Source of the DNA: Fusibacter sp. A1
GTDB lineage: Bacteria > Bacillota > Clostridia > Peptostreptococcales > Acidaminobacteraceae
Direction of reading: 5' to 3'
NCBI RefSeq assembly: GCF_004125825.1
Contig: NZ_QQWI01000006.1
Span: 1-64,000, forward strand
DNA length: 64,000 nucleotides
Below, piece by piece: positions 7,069 through 15,724 of this stretch (position 1 is the first letter of the stretch; every line of letters starts with the position of its first letter). A program made the translations under genes and the position numbers. Under the pieces are notes generated by a model. It made no database searches and was not told the DNA's origin. It worked only from the letters and a program-made list of their open reading frames with translations.

Positions 7069-8202
7069 TTAAAGACAGCATTTCTTATATTTTTTTCCGC
7101 TTCCGCAGGCGCAGGGGTCGTTTCTGCCGATTTTATCGGTATTGACCACTTGCTTGGGCTTTTCTTGTGGCATGTCTGGCTTTGTATCCTCTTTTGGAAT
7201 ATACAGCTCATGCGGGGTATGGCCTTTTTCGAGCCATTTTGGCGTGTGCTGGTAAACAAGCCCGAGAAGTTGAACTAAGCCGTTTCGCTGTTCGGGATGC
7301 TCGAATTTGACTGTACCGTCAAGGTCTGAGATGATCTGTTCCATCTGCCAGTCAAGGTTCATCTTGATCATCATGTCGTCCATCAGAAGATGAGCGGACA
7401 CGGGATCAAGCTGTAGGACCGATCCTAAAAACTGCTTCAGGCGGTCATGGTGAATTGAAAACGCCGGTGACTGTTTCTTTTTAACCGCGGCGATATATTC
7501 AGGTGAAATTTTCGCATAGGCTGTCTGGTCGCTGCCAAGTACCGCCTCGTATAGGGACTGGGGATTCTTTACTCGTCCATGTGCCAATAAGAACTCACTT
7601 TTTCGTGCAAGTCTTGTGAAATGCAGCGCATGGTGTATCTTTTCAAGCAGTTCCTGATCGTTCCCTTTTAATGTCGTATAGCTTCTGACCACTGCGACTA
7701 CATCGTTAAAGGTCAATGCTCCATGATAGATGACGATGGTGTCAAGAAGCGCGGCCAGTTCTAGCTGGTCTTCGTTTTGTAAGCCGAGACCTACCATATT
7801 GGCAAGATTTTTTGATAACTCGCCAGGAATGATCTCGATCAGCCTGTCTTCGAAAGTACCTGTGAAGACAATTCCAAGCGCCCTTAGGTAAGCAGCACCT
7901 GTGGCCATTTCAGTTGTTCTTTCACCCGTCTGAGTCAGGTAGGTCTTTAGATAGTTGACGGCTTCTGAGGTGAGTTCCAGCTCTTCAATCTTGACAGCCG
8001 AGCACACGTGGTCGTTAATCGTCTGCACCAAATCGTTTTTACGCATGGCTGAGGTGACTTTGATACTCCAGAACTCAGCGATCTGTTTAAGGTCATTGAG
8101 TGTGTACCTGCTTAGCATTTGTGTATAGTTCATTGTCGGTTCGAGTGCTTTCTTGTTTTTTATCAACTCTTCGGCACCGAATCTTATCATTTTTTCATTC
8201 AT
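7069..8202 (-). CDS. SEC-C motif protein with SAP/Rho-N-like start
   Basis: A 377-residue protein whose last 20 residues, GRNDPCACGSGKKYKKCCL, are the SEC-C zinc-binding motif (CxC...CC) found at the C-terminus of SecA and in many YecA-like proteins. The N-terminus (about residues 30-65, YTLNDLKQIAEFWSIKVT then AMRKNDLVQTI) resembles a SAP or Rho-N helix-extended-loop-helix fold. The middle, about 280 residues, is helical and not recognised. SEC-C tails bind zinc and often ribosomes or SecB; the specific job here is unknown. It is transcribed alone, with its own terminator. Confidence 0.75.
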   Translation of the reverse strand: MNEKMIRFGAEELIKNKKALEPTMNYTQMLSRYTLNDLKQIAEFWSIKVTSAMRKNDLVQTINDHVCSAVKIEELELTSEAVNYLKTYLTQTGERTTEMATGAAYLRALGIVFTGTFEDRLIEIIPGELSKNLANMVGLGLQNEDQLELAALLDTIVIYHGALTFNDVVAVVRSYTTLKGNDQELLEKIHHALHFTRLARKSEFLLAHGRVKNPQSLYEAVLGSDQTAYAKISPEYIAAVKKKQSPAFSIHHDRLKQFLGSVLQLDPVSAHLLMDDMMIKMNLDWQMEQIISDLDGTVKFEHPEQRNGLVQLLGLVYQHTPKWLEKGHTPHELYIPKEDTKPDMPQEKPKQVVNTDKIGRNDPCACGSGKKYKKCCL

Positions 8203-8286
8203 CTTTTCACATCCTTGTCAATTCTACACTACATGTTACCATATCTCTTTTTTTGTTCAATGCTTTTCATTAAAGTTACAAAAATA

Positions 8287-8319
8287 AAATACAGCATCAC
8301 GTGGCGTGGTGCTGTATTT
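8287..8319 (-). terminator. Terminator of the first HD-GYP gene
   Basis: AAATACAGCATCAC (8287-8300) pairs with GTGGTGCTGTATTT (8306-8319) with one wobble. On the minus strand it is followed by a T-rich tail. Confidence 0.85.
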
Positions 8320-8323
8320 TTTC

Positions 8324-9895
8324 TTATTTTTCAAATGACATTATTTCATCGTAGTGGTCGACAAAAATTTTCACAAGTTCAGGATCGAATTTTTTACCTG
8401 CTTCGGATTTAATCAGTTCCAGCGCATCTATTTCGTTATAGATGTCTCCATAGGTCCTGTCATGCGTGATCGCGTCGTAAACATCGACGATCGACAACAT
8501 TCTTGCTGTTTTTGGTATAGCCTCACCTTTTTTTCCTTCGGGATATCCGGTTCCGTCAAATTTTTCATGGTGATTGAGTGCCATCTCAGCCGCAATCCTC
8601 AACAGATCAAGATCCGAGTGCTCTAGAATATCGTACCCTGCCTTGGTATGATGCTCGACAATTTCAATTTCGCCTTCACTTAGCGGTTCGGTTTTCCATA
8701 AAATTGTCTTTGGTATCTCAAGCTTACCGATATCATGCAGACTGCTTGATACCCTTAAGACCTCCGCCTCGCTCTGTGAATATCCGCAGGCGATGGCGAA
8801 CTTACTCATCATGCATGAAGTCCTCTTAATATGGCTGTCTGGATCGGTGTAGTGGTTTTCTACTGCAGAGATCACCGCACGAATAATGTCTTTTCTCGCT
8901 GAGGATAAGATCGTACTCATCAGGTAATTATCAAGCGCCGAAGAGTAGTTAAGCAAAAATAAGTTGATCAGTTCAAAATCATATTGCTTTCTCTCGCCTT
9001 CGATATAGACGTAGTTGTTGATCATGCTGCGGCCCCTATTCTTAACGACAAAGCCTTTTTCCACTTGACTGATTGGATTTTCAAACGGTGTCTCGTTAAG
9101 TACTTTGGGATCTATGAATGAAAGTTCCGGCACATCCTCGATGTCTTTACCAATATATTCTTTGTACTTTCCTGTTGCTGCGACAATTTTTGTCTTATTG
9201 CGATTGTCTATCGTCACAAAGCCGCTATTGATCGAGTGGTCTGTATGATCCTCTCTCAAATAAACCATTCCGCTTGGTTCCTGATAGAAATTGGACAGTT
9301 CATCCAGCACACTTGTTAAGAAGTCGTTGAGTGAGGCGTGACTGAATAATTGGCTACTAGTTTTAATGATTCTCTCCAAACCTTTTTTATGGTCACTCAG
9401 TTGCCTTAGGTCGCGATAATTTCTAAGTGCTGTGTACAGGGTAGTATGCAGCCTCTTTACTGTCAGTTCTGTCTTTAGCCTATAATCGTTGATATCATAC
9501 TGCTTAATGACATCTTCCTCAGGAGCTTCTCCCGGTTGGCCTGTCCTTAGTACGATTCTGGTCATCGTATTTTTTAACACATCCCGCATATAGGTGACCA
9601 CTTCAAGTCCGGAATGATGGCTTTCCATGACCACATCTAAAAATACAATCGCGATATCCGATTCTCTCTTTATAAGCTCGATGGTTTCTTTCCCTGAATA
9701 GGTATCGAAGAACTCCAGTTTGCTTCCTTCAAATTCAAACTCTTTCAAAATCATCTTCGTGATCATATGAACTTCTTGATCGTCATCGGCGATGATTATC
9801 TTATATGGTTTTTTGACAGGCTTATTCCCAACGTCTTCAACATCATCAATCAGAAAGTCCAGCGTGAAATCTTCGTTTTCATTTTTATAACCCAT
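8324..9895 (-). CDS. Response regulator with DUF3369-like middle and HD-GYP output domain
   Basis: A 523-residue protein. The receiver domain (about 30-155) has the acidic pocket IIADDD and phospho-acceptor Asp87 in VFLDVVM. The middle (about 180-345) resembles DUF3369. The HD-GYP domain (about 345-515) contains HDIGKLEIP and HHEKFDGTGYP, the metal-binding and signature residues of cyclic-di-GMP phosphodiesterases. Phosphorylation should therefore control hydrolysis of c-di-GMP in the cytoplasm. No cognate kinase is adjacent. It is transcribed alone. A closely related paralogue of the same architecture lies at 41011-42555. Confidence 0.92.
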   Translation of the reverse strand: MGYKNENEDFTLDFLIDDVEDVGNKPVKKPYKIIIADDDQEVHMITKMILKEFEFEGSKLEFFDTYSGKETIELIKRESDIAIVFLDVVMESHHSGLEVVTYMRDVLKNTMTRIVLRTGQPGEAPEEDVIKQYDINDYRLKTELTVKRLHTTLYTALRNYRDLRQLSDHKKGLERIIKTSSQLFSHASLNDFLTSVLDELSNFYQEPSGMVYLREDHTDHSINSGFVTIDNRNKTKIVAATGKYKEYIGKDIEDVPELSFIDPKVLNETPFENPISQVEKGFVVKNRGRSMINNYVYIEGERKQYDFELINLFLLNYSSALDNYLMSTILSSARKDIIRAVISAVENHYTDPDSHIKRTSCMMSKFAIACGYSQSEAEVLRVSSSLHDIGKLEIPKTILWKTEPLSEGEIEIVEHHTKAGYDILEHSDLDLLRIAAEMALNHHEKFDGTGYPEGKKGEAIPKTARMLSIVDVYDAITHDRTYGDIYNEIDALELIKSEAGKKFDPELVKIFVDHYDEIMSFEK

Positions 9896-10001
9896 AGCAG
9901 CCTCCGCCAGTCAACTTATAAACAAACCGTTTTCTCTTTCTTATTGAATACCTTTATTCGAGTACAATAATCAAGTTTTATGAATTTCCTAAAAAAAACC
10001 G

Positions 10002-10760
10002 CTATCTATTACTCATTTGAACCGCAGACGCATAAGACTCAAATGGTTTGATAAAGACAAAGTCTTCACTGCTTGATAGCGACTGTGAAAATGCATAGCC
10101 CGCCTCACTGAATTTTTTTATCTCTTCAGGATTGTTTATGCAGTGAGACACGAGATAGTCTACCATTAGTCCCCTCGCCTGCTTTGCATGAACTGTCACG
10201 ATCTTTAGCTTGCCGTCTGATTGCTCTTCTTTAAAATGGATATTCAACATCTTTTTCTTATGATTCTTCAGCATTCTGCTGAATTCCACCGAGGCTAAGT
10301 TGATGATCAGGTTTTCTGTACTGAAGTATCGGTCCACTTGCTCCTGCCAATACTCATATAGGTTGATACCACTCGGTCTTGTCGTCATATCCAAACGATA
10401 GGGCTCAATCAAAGAGTTTGGCTCCAGTACACCATACATCGCGCTGAGCACCACCAGATGGTCGACCAGATACTGTGTCTGCACAGGGTCATAACTTCTC
10501 CAATTGATCTCATTAAATACGATTCCGTTATAGCTGGCGATCACATGACCGCACTGCTTTTCTTTTGAGTGGAAATTGTCAAAGGTCTGATCGAGTAACT
10601 TGCCTTTTATCTTATAAAGTCTTCCAAGCTCCTCATAAGTCAGTGAAGAGATAAGGTCTTTTAAATGCTGCGCTTTGCCTTTATCAAAAGCAGACTTTGT
10701 CTGCATGGTTTCTACGAGCTCATTCTTTTGCAGTTTACTCGGCGATAGGATAATTTTCAT
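10002..10760 (-). CDS. yaaA: Peroxide stress protein YaaA family
   Basis: The ATG at 10760 follows AAAGGAG and begins MKIILSPSKLQ, the usual N-terminus of the family; an upstream alternative start adds 16 unlikely residues. The 252-residue product has SKEKQCGHVIASYNGIVF, DHLVVLSAMYGVLEP and RPSGINLYEYW, the conserved blocks of YaaA/DUF328. In E. coli YaaA limits free iron and protects DNA during peroxide stress and belongs to a DNA-binding fold family. Length matches the family. It is a single-gene unit. Confidence 0.92.
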   Translation of the reverse strand: MKIILSPSKLQKNELVETMQTKSAFDKGKAQHLKDLISSLTYEELGRLYKIKGKLLDQTFDNFHSKEKQCGHVIASYNGIVFNEINWRSYDPVQTQYLVDHLVVLSAMYGVLEPNSLIEPYRLDMTTRPSGINLYEYWQEQVDRYFSTENLIINLASVEFSRMLKNHKKKMLNIHFKEEQSDGKLKIVTVHAKQARGLMVDYLVSHCINNPEEIKKFSEAGYAFSQSLSSSEDFVFIKPFESYASAVQMSNR

Positions 10761-10840
10761 CTTTTGCTCCTTTAGAAAATGGTGTGCAGTTCTATATAAA
10801 GGATACAATGTCGCCTATGAGATTGCAACAAGCCGATTGC

Positions 10841-11000
10841 CATAAAAAAAAAGAGTGCCATACGGCACAAATTAAGAGATATGTTGGGGGCTGCGGCTTT
10901 AACCGCCATCAGAATATGTTAAACATAAGACTGATGTATCTTTCTTATACCTTAAGATTACGACTTTAAACAGAAAATTGGTCCTGCACAATAATTATTT
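10841..11000 (-). ncRNA. Possible minus-strand small RNA ending in a T9 terminator
   Basis: On the minus strand a GCGG/CCGC hairpin (near 10893-10912) is followed by a GTGCC/GGCAC hairpin (10855-10868) and an unbroken T-tract (10844-10852), a textbook intrinsic terminator. No minus-strand gene precedes it: the next gene upstream (11065) is on the plus strand. A TATAAG box near 10945 could be the -10. The transcript would end before yaaA. The start is uncertain and nothing identifies the RNA. Confidence 0.3.
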
Positions 11001-11028
11001 CAGACACCATTGGTAAATCAATCCATAA

Positions 11029-11057
11029 TTTGATAAACTGAAACTATCAAAAAGGAG
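11029..11057 (+). promoter_or_regulatory. Hairpin next to the SPFH-gene ribosome site
   Basis: TTTGATA (11029-11035) and TATCAAA (11045-11051) are inverted arms around a 9-base loop, immediately before AGGAGG (11054-11058). It could be an operator or a leader hairpin affecting translation. Confidence 0.4.
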
Positions 11058-11064
11058 GTCTACT

Positions 11065-12171
11065 ATGGGACTATTTAAGCAGTTTATAGAAGTAATCGAA
11101 TGGCAAGAGTCAAGATCGAATCGAATGGTTTATCAGTTTCCTGTACATAAAAATGAGATTAAAATGGGCGCTCAGCTTACCGTGCGGGAATCTCAAGTCG
11201 CTATTTTTGTAAATGAAGGCCAAATCGCAGATGTTTACGAACCGGGCCGTTACGAGCTTACCACTCAGAACATGCCTATACTGACCAAGTTGAAATCCTG
11301 GTCATACGGTTTTAACTCCCCTTTTAAGGCGGAGATCTACTTTGTGAACACCACTCAGTTTCTCAATCAAAAATGGGGTACCACAAACCCCATCATGATG
11401 CGGGACAAGGAGTTCGGCATCATCCGCTTGAGAGGTTTCGGTTCCTTCGCATACCGGGTGACCGATCCTGTACAGTTCATGCGAGAAGTTTTCGGCACCA
11501 ATAAGTTCGCAGATACAGAGATGATCACACCTCAACTTAAAAAGCAGATACTTTCATCGCTTACAGACCTTCTTGCCGAGTCCGGCATTGCTGCGCTTGA
11601 TTTGGCAATGCATTACGATGAGTTCGCACAGGCTTGCAAAGAAAAAGTATCTGAGCAGTTCAACGAATACGGCTTATCCATAACAAACTTCACCATAGAA
11701 AACCTGTCGCTGCCTAAAGAGGTGGAAGCCGCAATGGACCAGCGCACACAGATGGGCGTACTGGGTGACTTGAACAAGTTCACACAGTATCAGACGGCAC
11801 AGGCCATCAGAGATGCCGCGAACAATCCAGGTGGCGGGATGGCAAGTATCGGTGCGGGTATCGGCGCGTCTACCGCTATCGCAGGTGCCATGCAGGGGCA
11901 AAGCCATCAGTCGCAGACCTCAGAAGCTAAAGTGATTTGCCCACACTGCTCAGCTCAAGTCGCAGCAGGGAGCAAATTCTGTTCGGCATGCGGAAAAAGC
12001 ATCTCACCACAAACTAAATCCTGCGTCTCATGCAAACTGGACATACCTGAAGATGCCAAATTCTGCGCACACTGCGGTGCCAATCAAACCGTGGCGACTG
12101 AATGTCCAAAATGCCATCAGACACTTACTCCAGGTTCTAAATTTTGCACAAATTGTGGGACTACCCTATGA
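11065..12171 (+). CDS. SPFH/band-7 protein with C-terminal zinc ribbons (YdjI-like)
   Basis: A 368-residue protein. The first 245 residues form an SPFH-type domain of the virion-core-protein-like group, with NEGQIADVYEPGRYEL typical of B. subtilis YdjI. A glycine/alanine-rich linker follows. The last 75 residues carry three zinc ribbons (CPHCS...CSACG, CVSCK...CAHCG, CPKCH...CTNCG). In B. subtilis the YdjI/YdjG/YdjF set belongs to a membrane-stress (PspA-like) complex that recruits an SPFH protein. The stop overlaps the start of the next gene (ATGA), so the pair is coupled. No PspA homologue lies in the window. Confidence 0.85.
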   Translation: MGLFKQFIEVIEWQESRSNRMVYQFPVHKNEIKMGAQLTVRESQVAIFVNEGQIADVYEPGRYELTTQNMPILTKLKSWSYGFNSPFKAEIYFVNTTQFLNQKWGTTNPIMMRDKEFGIIRLRGFGSFAYRVTDPVQFMREVFGTNKFADTEMITPQLKKQILSSLTDLLAESGIAALDLAMHYDEFAQACKEKVSEQFNEYGLSITNFTIENLSLPKEVEAAMDQRTQMGVLGDLNKFTQYQTAQAIRDAANNPGGGMASIGAGIGASTAIAGAMQGQSHQSQTSEAKVICPHCSAQVAAGSKFCSACGKSISPQTKSCVSCKLDIPEDAKFCAHCGANQTVATECPKCHQTLTPGSKFCTNCGTTL

Positions 12172-13313
12172 AAGGTTATGACGAAAATGAGCAAATCATA
12201 GCGGATTCAGAACAGGTCGCCTGTCCAAGTTGCAGCGGTCCTATGAAGTTCAACCCCAAAACCCAGGCACTCACATGCGAGTACTGCGATTATGAAAAAC
12301 CTTTGGAGCTTGAGAACGAACTGACAAACTATGATTTCTTTGAAGCCGAATCTACAGCAAATCACATTTGGGGCTCAGAAATCAACTCTTTACACTGCGA
12401 AAGTTGTGGAGCAAGCAGCAATATGAGTTCAAAAGATACGACCTTGACCTGTCCCTTTTGCGGCTCGACCCACATTATTCCTCAGAACTCCGATTTTGGG
12501 ATAAGACCCCACGGTGTTGTTCCTTTCGAGTTGACACGCGAAGACGCCTTCGAGGCATTTGAGAAGTGGATCAAAAAAAGATTTTTTGCTAAAAAAGCTG
12601 TAAAGGACGCCCAGGATTCTGAACGTTTGAAGGGCGTCTATATTCCTTACTGGCAGTTCGATGTCAACACACAAAGCTTTTATCATTGTCAAATCGGTTA
12701 CAATTACACGGTCACTGTCAGTAAGACCGTCATGGAAAACGGCAAGCAGGTGACAAAAAACGTCTCTGAAACAAGAATCCGTTGGGAACATAAGACCGGA
12801 CGTATCTCGAATATCTTCGATGACGAACTGATCAACGCTTCCAGACAGTTCAACACCGGTAAGATTAACGCCCTTGAACCATTCGACCTCAGAAAGACCA
12901 AGGCCTATCATACCGATTTTCTGTCGGGGTTCGTGGCTCAAAAGTACGAAATCAGCTTGAGTGAAGGCTTTGAAATTCTCAAGCCGCAATTACATCATGA
13001 AATCGTCGATTCGATCAAACGCAAGTACCACGGTGACCATATCAGGGCCGCAAGGCTCAGCACCGATTATGAGCAGGTCGAATTTAGGCATGTCCTGCTC
13101 CCCATCTGGCTTTCCAGTTACCGCTACGCCGACAAGACCTATCAGTTCGGCATAAACGGTCAGACTGGTGAAGTACAGGGTAATTACCCACTTGATTGGG
13201 TCAGGGTGATGTTGGTTGTAGGTGCCATAGCAGCGCTGATCGCCGCTTATTTCCTGTATCAGTATTCAAATGATGCCTACAGTTTAATCGAAACCTTAAG
13301 CTATTATCTTTGA
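12168..13313 (+). CDS. Zinc-ribbon membrane protein, YdjG-like partner
   Basis: The ATG at 12168 overlaps the previous stop and is preferred to an upstream start at 12144. The 381-residue protein has an N-terminal TFIIB-type zinc ribbon (CPSCSG...CEYC), a second ribbon (CESCGA...CPFCG), a YIPYWQFDV segment and one membrane helix near residues 345-367, close to the C-terminus. This matches the YdjG family, which with an SPFH partner takes part in the B. subtilis PspA-type envelope response. It probably anchors the SPFH protein at the membrane, which is inference from the pair. Confidence 0.8.
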   Translation: MKGYDENEQIIADSEQVACPSCSGPMKFNPKTQALTCEYCDYEKPLELENELTNYDFFEAESTANHIWGSEINSLHCESCGASSNMSSKDTTLTCPFCGSTHIIPQNSDFGIRPHGVVPFELTREDAFEAFEKWIKKRFFAKKAVKDAQDSERLKGVYIPYWQFDVNTQSFYHCQIGYNYTVTVSKTVMENGKQVTKNVSETRIRWEHKTGRISNIFDDELINASRQFNTGKINALEPFDLRKTKAYHTDFLSGFVAQKYEISLSEGFEILKPQLHHEIVDSIKRKYHGDHIRAARLSTDYEQVEFRHVLLPIWLSSYRYADKTYQFGINGQTGEVQGNYPLDWVRVMLVVGAIAALIAAYFLYQYSNDAYSLIETLSYYL

Positions 13314-13380
13314 TCCTCACTCAAAATGTTTTTGGCTAATTTATCTTTGATTGGGTAAAAGAAGTGTAGGAGGTCTCACT

Positions 13381-13752
13381 ATGTTGACAAAACAAAATTA
13401 CACCGGCGAAATCACGTGTATCATTTCATGCCACCACTTGGCGACTTCTAGAAAATGGTATACAGATACTTTAGGATTCACTTTGATGTATCAAGTGGAC
13501 GACTTGCTATGGGCTGAGTTCAAAACTCCAATGCCTGGCGTTACAGTGGGTCTTGAAGAAGTTGAATCCTTTATTCCTCAGAATTCTATTTTGACAATTT
13601 CTACGCCCGATATAGAAGCAGTCGCTTCAAAGCTTGACCTGTTGGATGTGAAGCGCGATGAGATAAAAACCATCGAAGGTTTGGTAAAACTCATGAAGAT
13701 CTATGATCCCGACAACAATGTCCTTCAGTTCGCACAAAGCTTGGGAGTGTGA
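13381..13752 (+). CDS. VOC-family (glyoxalase/bleomycin-resistance-fold) protein
   Basis: The ATG at 13381 follows AGGAGGTC and is preferred to the upstream start at 13351, giving 123 residues. The fold is shown by CIISCHHLATSRKWYTDTLG at the start and by KIYDPDNNVLQFAQ at the end, the paired beta-alpha-beta-beta-beta modules with metal-site positions. Members include glyoxalases, dioxygenases and drug-binding proteins; the reaction cannot be assigned. The next gene starts three bases after its stop, so the two form an operon. Confidence 0.8.
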   Translation: MLTKQNYTGEITCIISCHHLATSRKWYTDTLGFTLMYQVDDLLWAEFKTPMPGVTVGLEEVESFIPQNSILTISTPDIEAVASKLDLLDVKRDEIKTIEGLVKLMKIYDPDNNVLQFAQSLGV

Positions 13753-13755
13753 CTT

Positions 13756-14208
13756 ATGACCAGTGTCATTCATTTAGCATTTGACATACCGCTCGCTGCG
13801 GACATCTGCTTTCAGTATTTTACTGAGGAACACCTTATAAAGTCCTGGCTGGCTGAGGATGCGCACATCGTTCCGCACGAAGGCGGCGCCTATGAGCTTT
13901 ATTGGAATTTGGAGGATCGGGCTGTTGACAATACAAAAGGCTGTGTCATCACCGGTTATTGCCTCAACCGTATGCTCGGCTTCACTTGGAAAGGACCGCA
14001 GCGGTTCAGTCACTTCATGAACCATCACGATCCTTTGACCCATGTCTCCATCAGTTTTTTCAGTACAACCGATAAGCATACCCAAGTCCACCTTGTTCAT
14101 TCGGGATGGCCGCAACGAGAGGATTGGCAAGAGGCAAAAGAGTGGTTCGAAGACACTTGGAAAAAGGCTATTGAAAATTTGATTCTTCAAATCACCGCCA
14201 AGTCATGA
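13756..14208 (+). CDS. SRPBCC (AHSA1-like) domain protein
   Basis: A 150-residue single-domain protein. FDIPLAADICFQYFTEEHLIKSWL, split here as FDIPLAADICFQYF and then EEHLIKSWL, is the N-terminal signature of AHSA1-type START/Bet-v1 folds. GCVITGYCLNRMLGFTWKGP and VHSGWPQREDW followed by WFEDTWKKAIENL complete the fold. These proteins bind hydrophobic ligands in a deep cavity or act as chaperone cofactors. The tight spacing to the VOC gene suggests the two act on related small molecules. Confidence 0.8.
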   Translation: MTSVIHLAFDIPLAADICFQYFTEEHLIKSWLAEDAHIVPHEGGAYELYWNLEDRAVDNTKGCVITGYCLNRMLGFTWKGPQRFSHFMNHHDPLTHVSISFFSTTDKHTQVHLVHSGWPQREDWQEAKEWFEDTWKKAIENLILQITAKS

Positions 14209-14220
14209 ACGAATACAAAG

Positions 14221-14260
14221 AAAAAACCTGATGAGTGATCAATCAATCATCAGGTTTTTT
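14221..14260. terminator. Bidirectional terminator between SRPBCC and aminopeptidase genes
   Basis: AAAAAACCTGATGA and TCATCAGGTTTTTT are perfect inverted arms, with A and T tracts on both sides, between convergent genes. Confidence 0.9.
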
Positions 14261-14276
14261 TAGGTTTGTTCTCTTC

Positions 14277-15518
14277 TTATTTTTGAGCCATGAACGCTTC
14301 GATTTCTTCCACTGTTTTAATAATATCCTTAGAAAGATTTCTGTGGCCGTCTTCAGTGATTAAAATATCGTCCTCAATCCTTATGCCGATACCCTCTTCG
14401 GCGATATAAAGACCTGGTTCTACCGTGAAGACCATACCGGGCTCCAGCACGATATCTCTTCCACCTAAGTCGTGGACGTCAAGTCCTAAGTGGTGGCTTA
14501 CTCCATGGTAATAGTACTTGCTTAGCTCTTCAGGTTTTTCGATCAAACCGATGTCAGTCAATTCCTTGACAAGAACATCAGAACACGTCTTGTTCAAGTC
14601 ATTGAAGGCGATTCCAGGTTTCATACTTTCAATGACCGCATTCATCGCTTTTAAGACGATGTTATAGATTGTCTTTTGCCTTTCTGTGAACTTACCCGAC
14701 ACAGGATAAGTTCTAGTGATATCGGCACTGTATTCATGATACTGAGCACCAAGATCCATAAGCACAAGCGTGTTTTCCTCACAAGCCTTATTGTTCTCAA
14801 CATAATGAAGGATAACAGCATCTTCACCCGAAGCCGCTATCGTTGGGAACGAGTTGCCGTCCGCTCCGTTATATCTGATCGTATGACTGAATACGGATTC
14901 CAGCTGATACTCCATCATTCCCGGCTTTAGCTCATTCATGACGGCTTCAAGGCCTACTTTAGTCAGTTCAACGGCTTTCTCGATTTTTACGATTTCATAG
15001 TCCCGTTTGATTCGTCTTAATCGATTGAATATCGGATGAGCCGATTTTACTGGAATATGGACAAAACGCGAGCTGAAGTCCTGGGCAAAGTGATGCGCAG
15101 TAGAATGGCTTTCTTTCCAGCTGAGTTTTTCAAGATCCAGATAGACCGTTTTAATGGCGTCATTGTAGATGCCGCCAGTTAAGAACCTTTCAAACCCTTC
15201 GATGTAATCGACCTTGTCTATTCCCGAAATTTCAGCGGCCTTTTCCTTTTTTAATTTTCTACCCATCCATTTTTCGATATCATAATCGGATTTTTCAATA
15301 AATAGAGTCGATTTCGCCTGATCATCCACCTTCTGAACGGCTAAAATGAAATTCTCTTGTGTTAGCCCAGTCAAATAGTAAAAGTTCTTATTCGCTTTAA
15401 AAACATAGTGCGCATCCGCTGTGCTCTTTGGCGCTTGTCCGGCAAAGAGAATCACAACATCTCCATTGTTCAGGTCTTTTACTAGATTTTCGCGATTCTG
15501 TGTGAAAAAAGTATGCAT
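14277..15518 (-). CDS. pepP: Xaa-Pro aminopeptidase (M24B)
   Basis: A 413-residue metallopeptidase that removes the N-terminal residue before proline. The N-terminal AMP_N domain (about 1-130) includes KANKNFYYLTGL. The pita-bread catalytic domain holds the metal ligands: LMDLGAQYHEYSADITRTYP with both aspartates, HHLGLDVHD, VFTVEPGLY and GIRIEDD. Length and order match the family. A minus-strand TATAAT at 15587-15592 is a plausible promoter. It is monocistronic and cytoplasmic. Confidence 0.93.
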   Translation of the reverse strand: MHTFFTQNRENLVKDLNNGDVVILFAGQAPKSTADAHYVFKANKNFYYLTGLTQENFILAVQKVDDQAKSTLFIEKSDYDIEKWMGRKLKKEKAAEISGIDKVDYIEGFERFLTGGIYNDAIKTVYLDLEKLSWKESHSTAHHFAQDFSSRFVHIPVKSAHPIFNRLRRIKRDYEIVKIEKAVELTKVGLEAVMNELKPGMMEYQLESVFSHTIRYNGADGNSFPTIAASGEDAVILHYVENNKACEENTLVLMDLGAQYHEYSADITRTYPVSGKFTERQKTIYNIVLKAMNAVIESMKPGIAFNDLNKTCSDVLVKELTDIGLIEKPEELSKYYYHGVSHHLGLDVHDLGGRDIVLEPGMVFTVEPGLYIAEEGIGIRIEDDILITEDGHRNLSKDIIKTVEEIEAFMAQK

Positions 15519-15724
15519 ATTGCCTCCTTCAAATCTTATAGCCAGTTATCCGAATTGCAAATTCTCTTGCAATGATTGTTCATTTTATTATAACCTTTTT
15601 TAGAGGCTAAGTTCATAAACGTTACAAATTTGCTATAAATATTTCGAAATCCGAATTATTTAAACGAGTGACCATCTCAAAACAGGGTATTTAAAGAATA
15701 GTCTACCCTACTAAGGAGCATACG

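Noticed and set aside
6933..7278. Two opposed ORFs of 95-108 codons
   Set aside because: They overlap the SEC-C gene end and terminator, lack ribosome sites, and have unusual composition.
12429..12989. 186-codon minus-strand ORF
   Set aside because: It lies wholly inside the YdjG-like gene, whose zinc ribbons prove the plus-strand frame.
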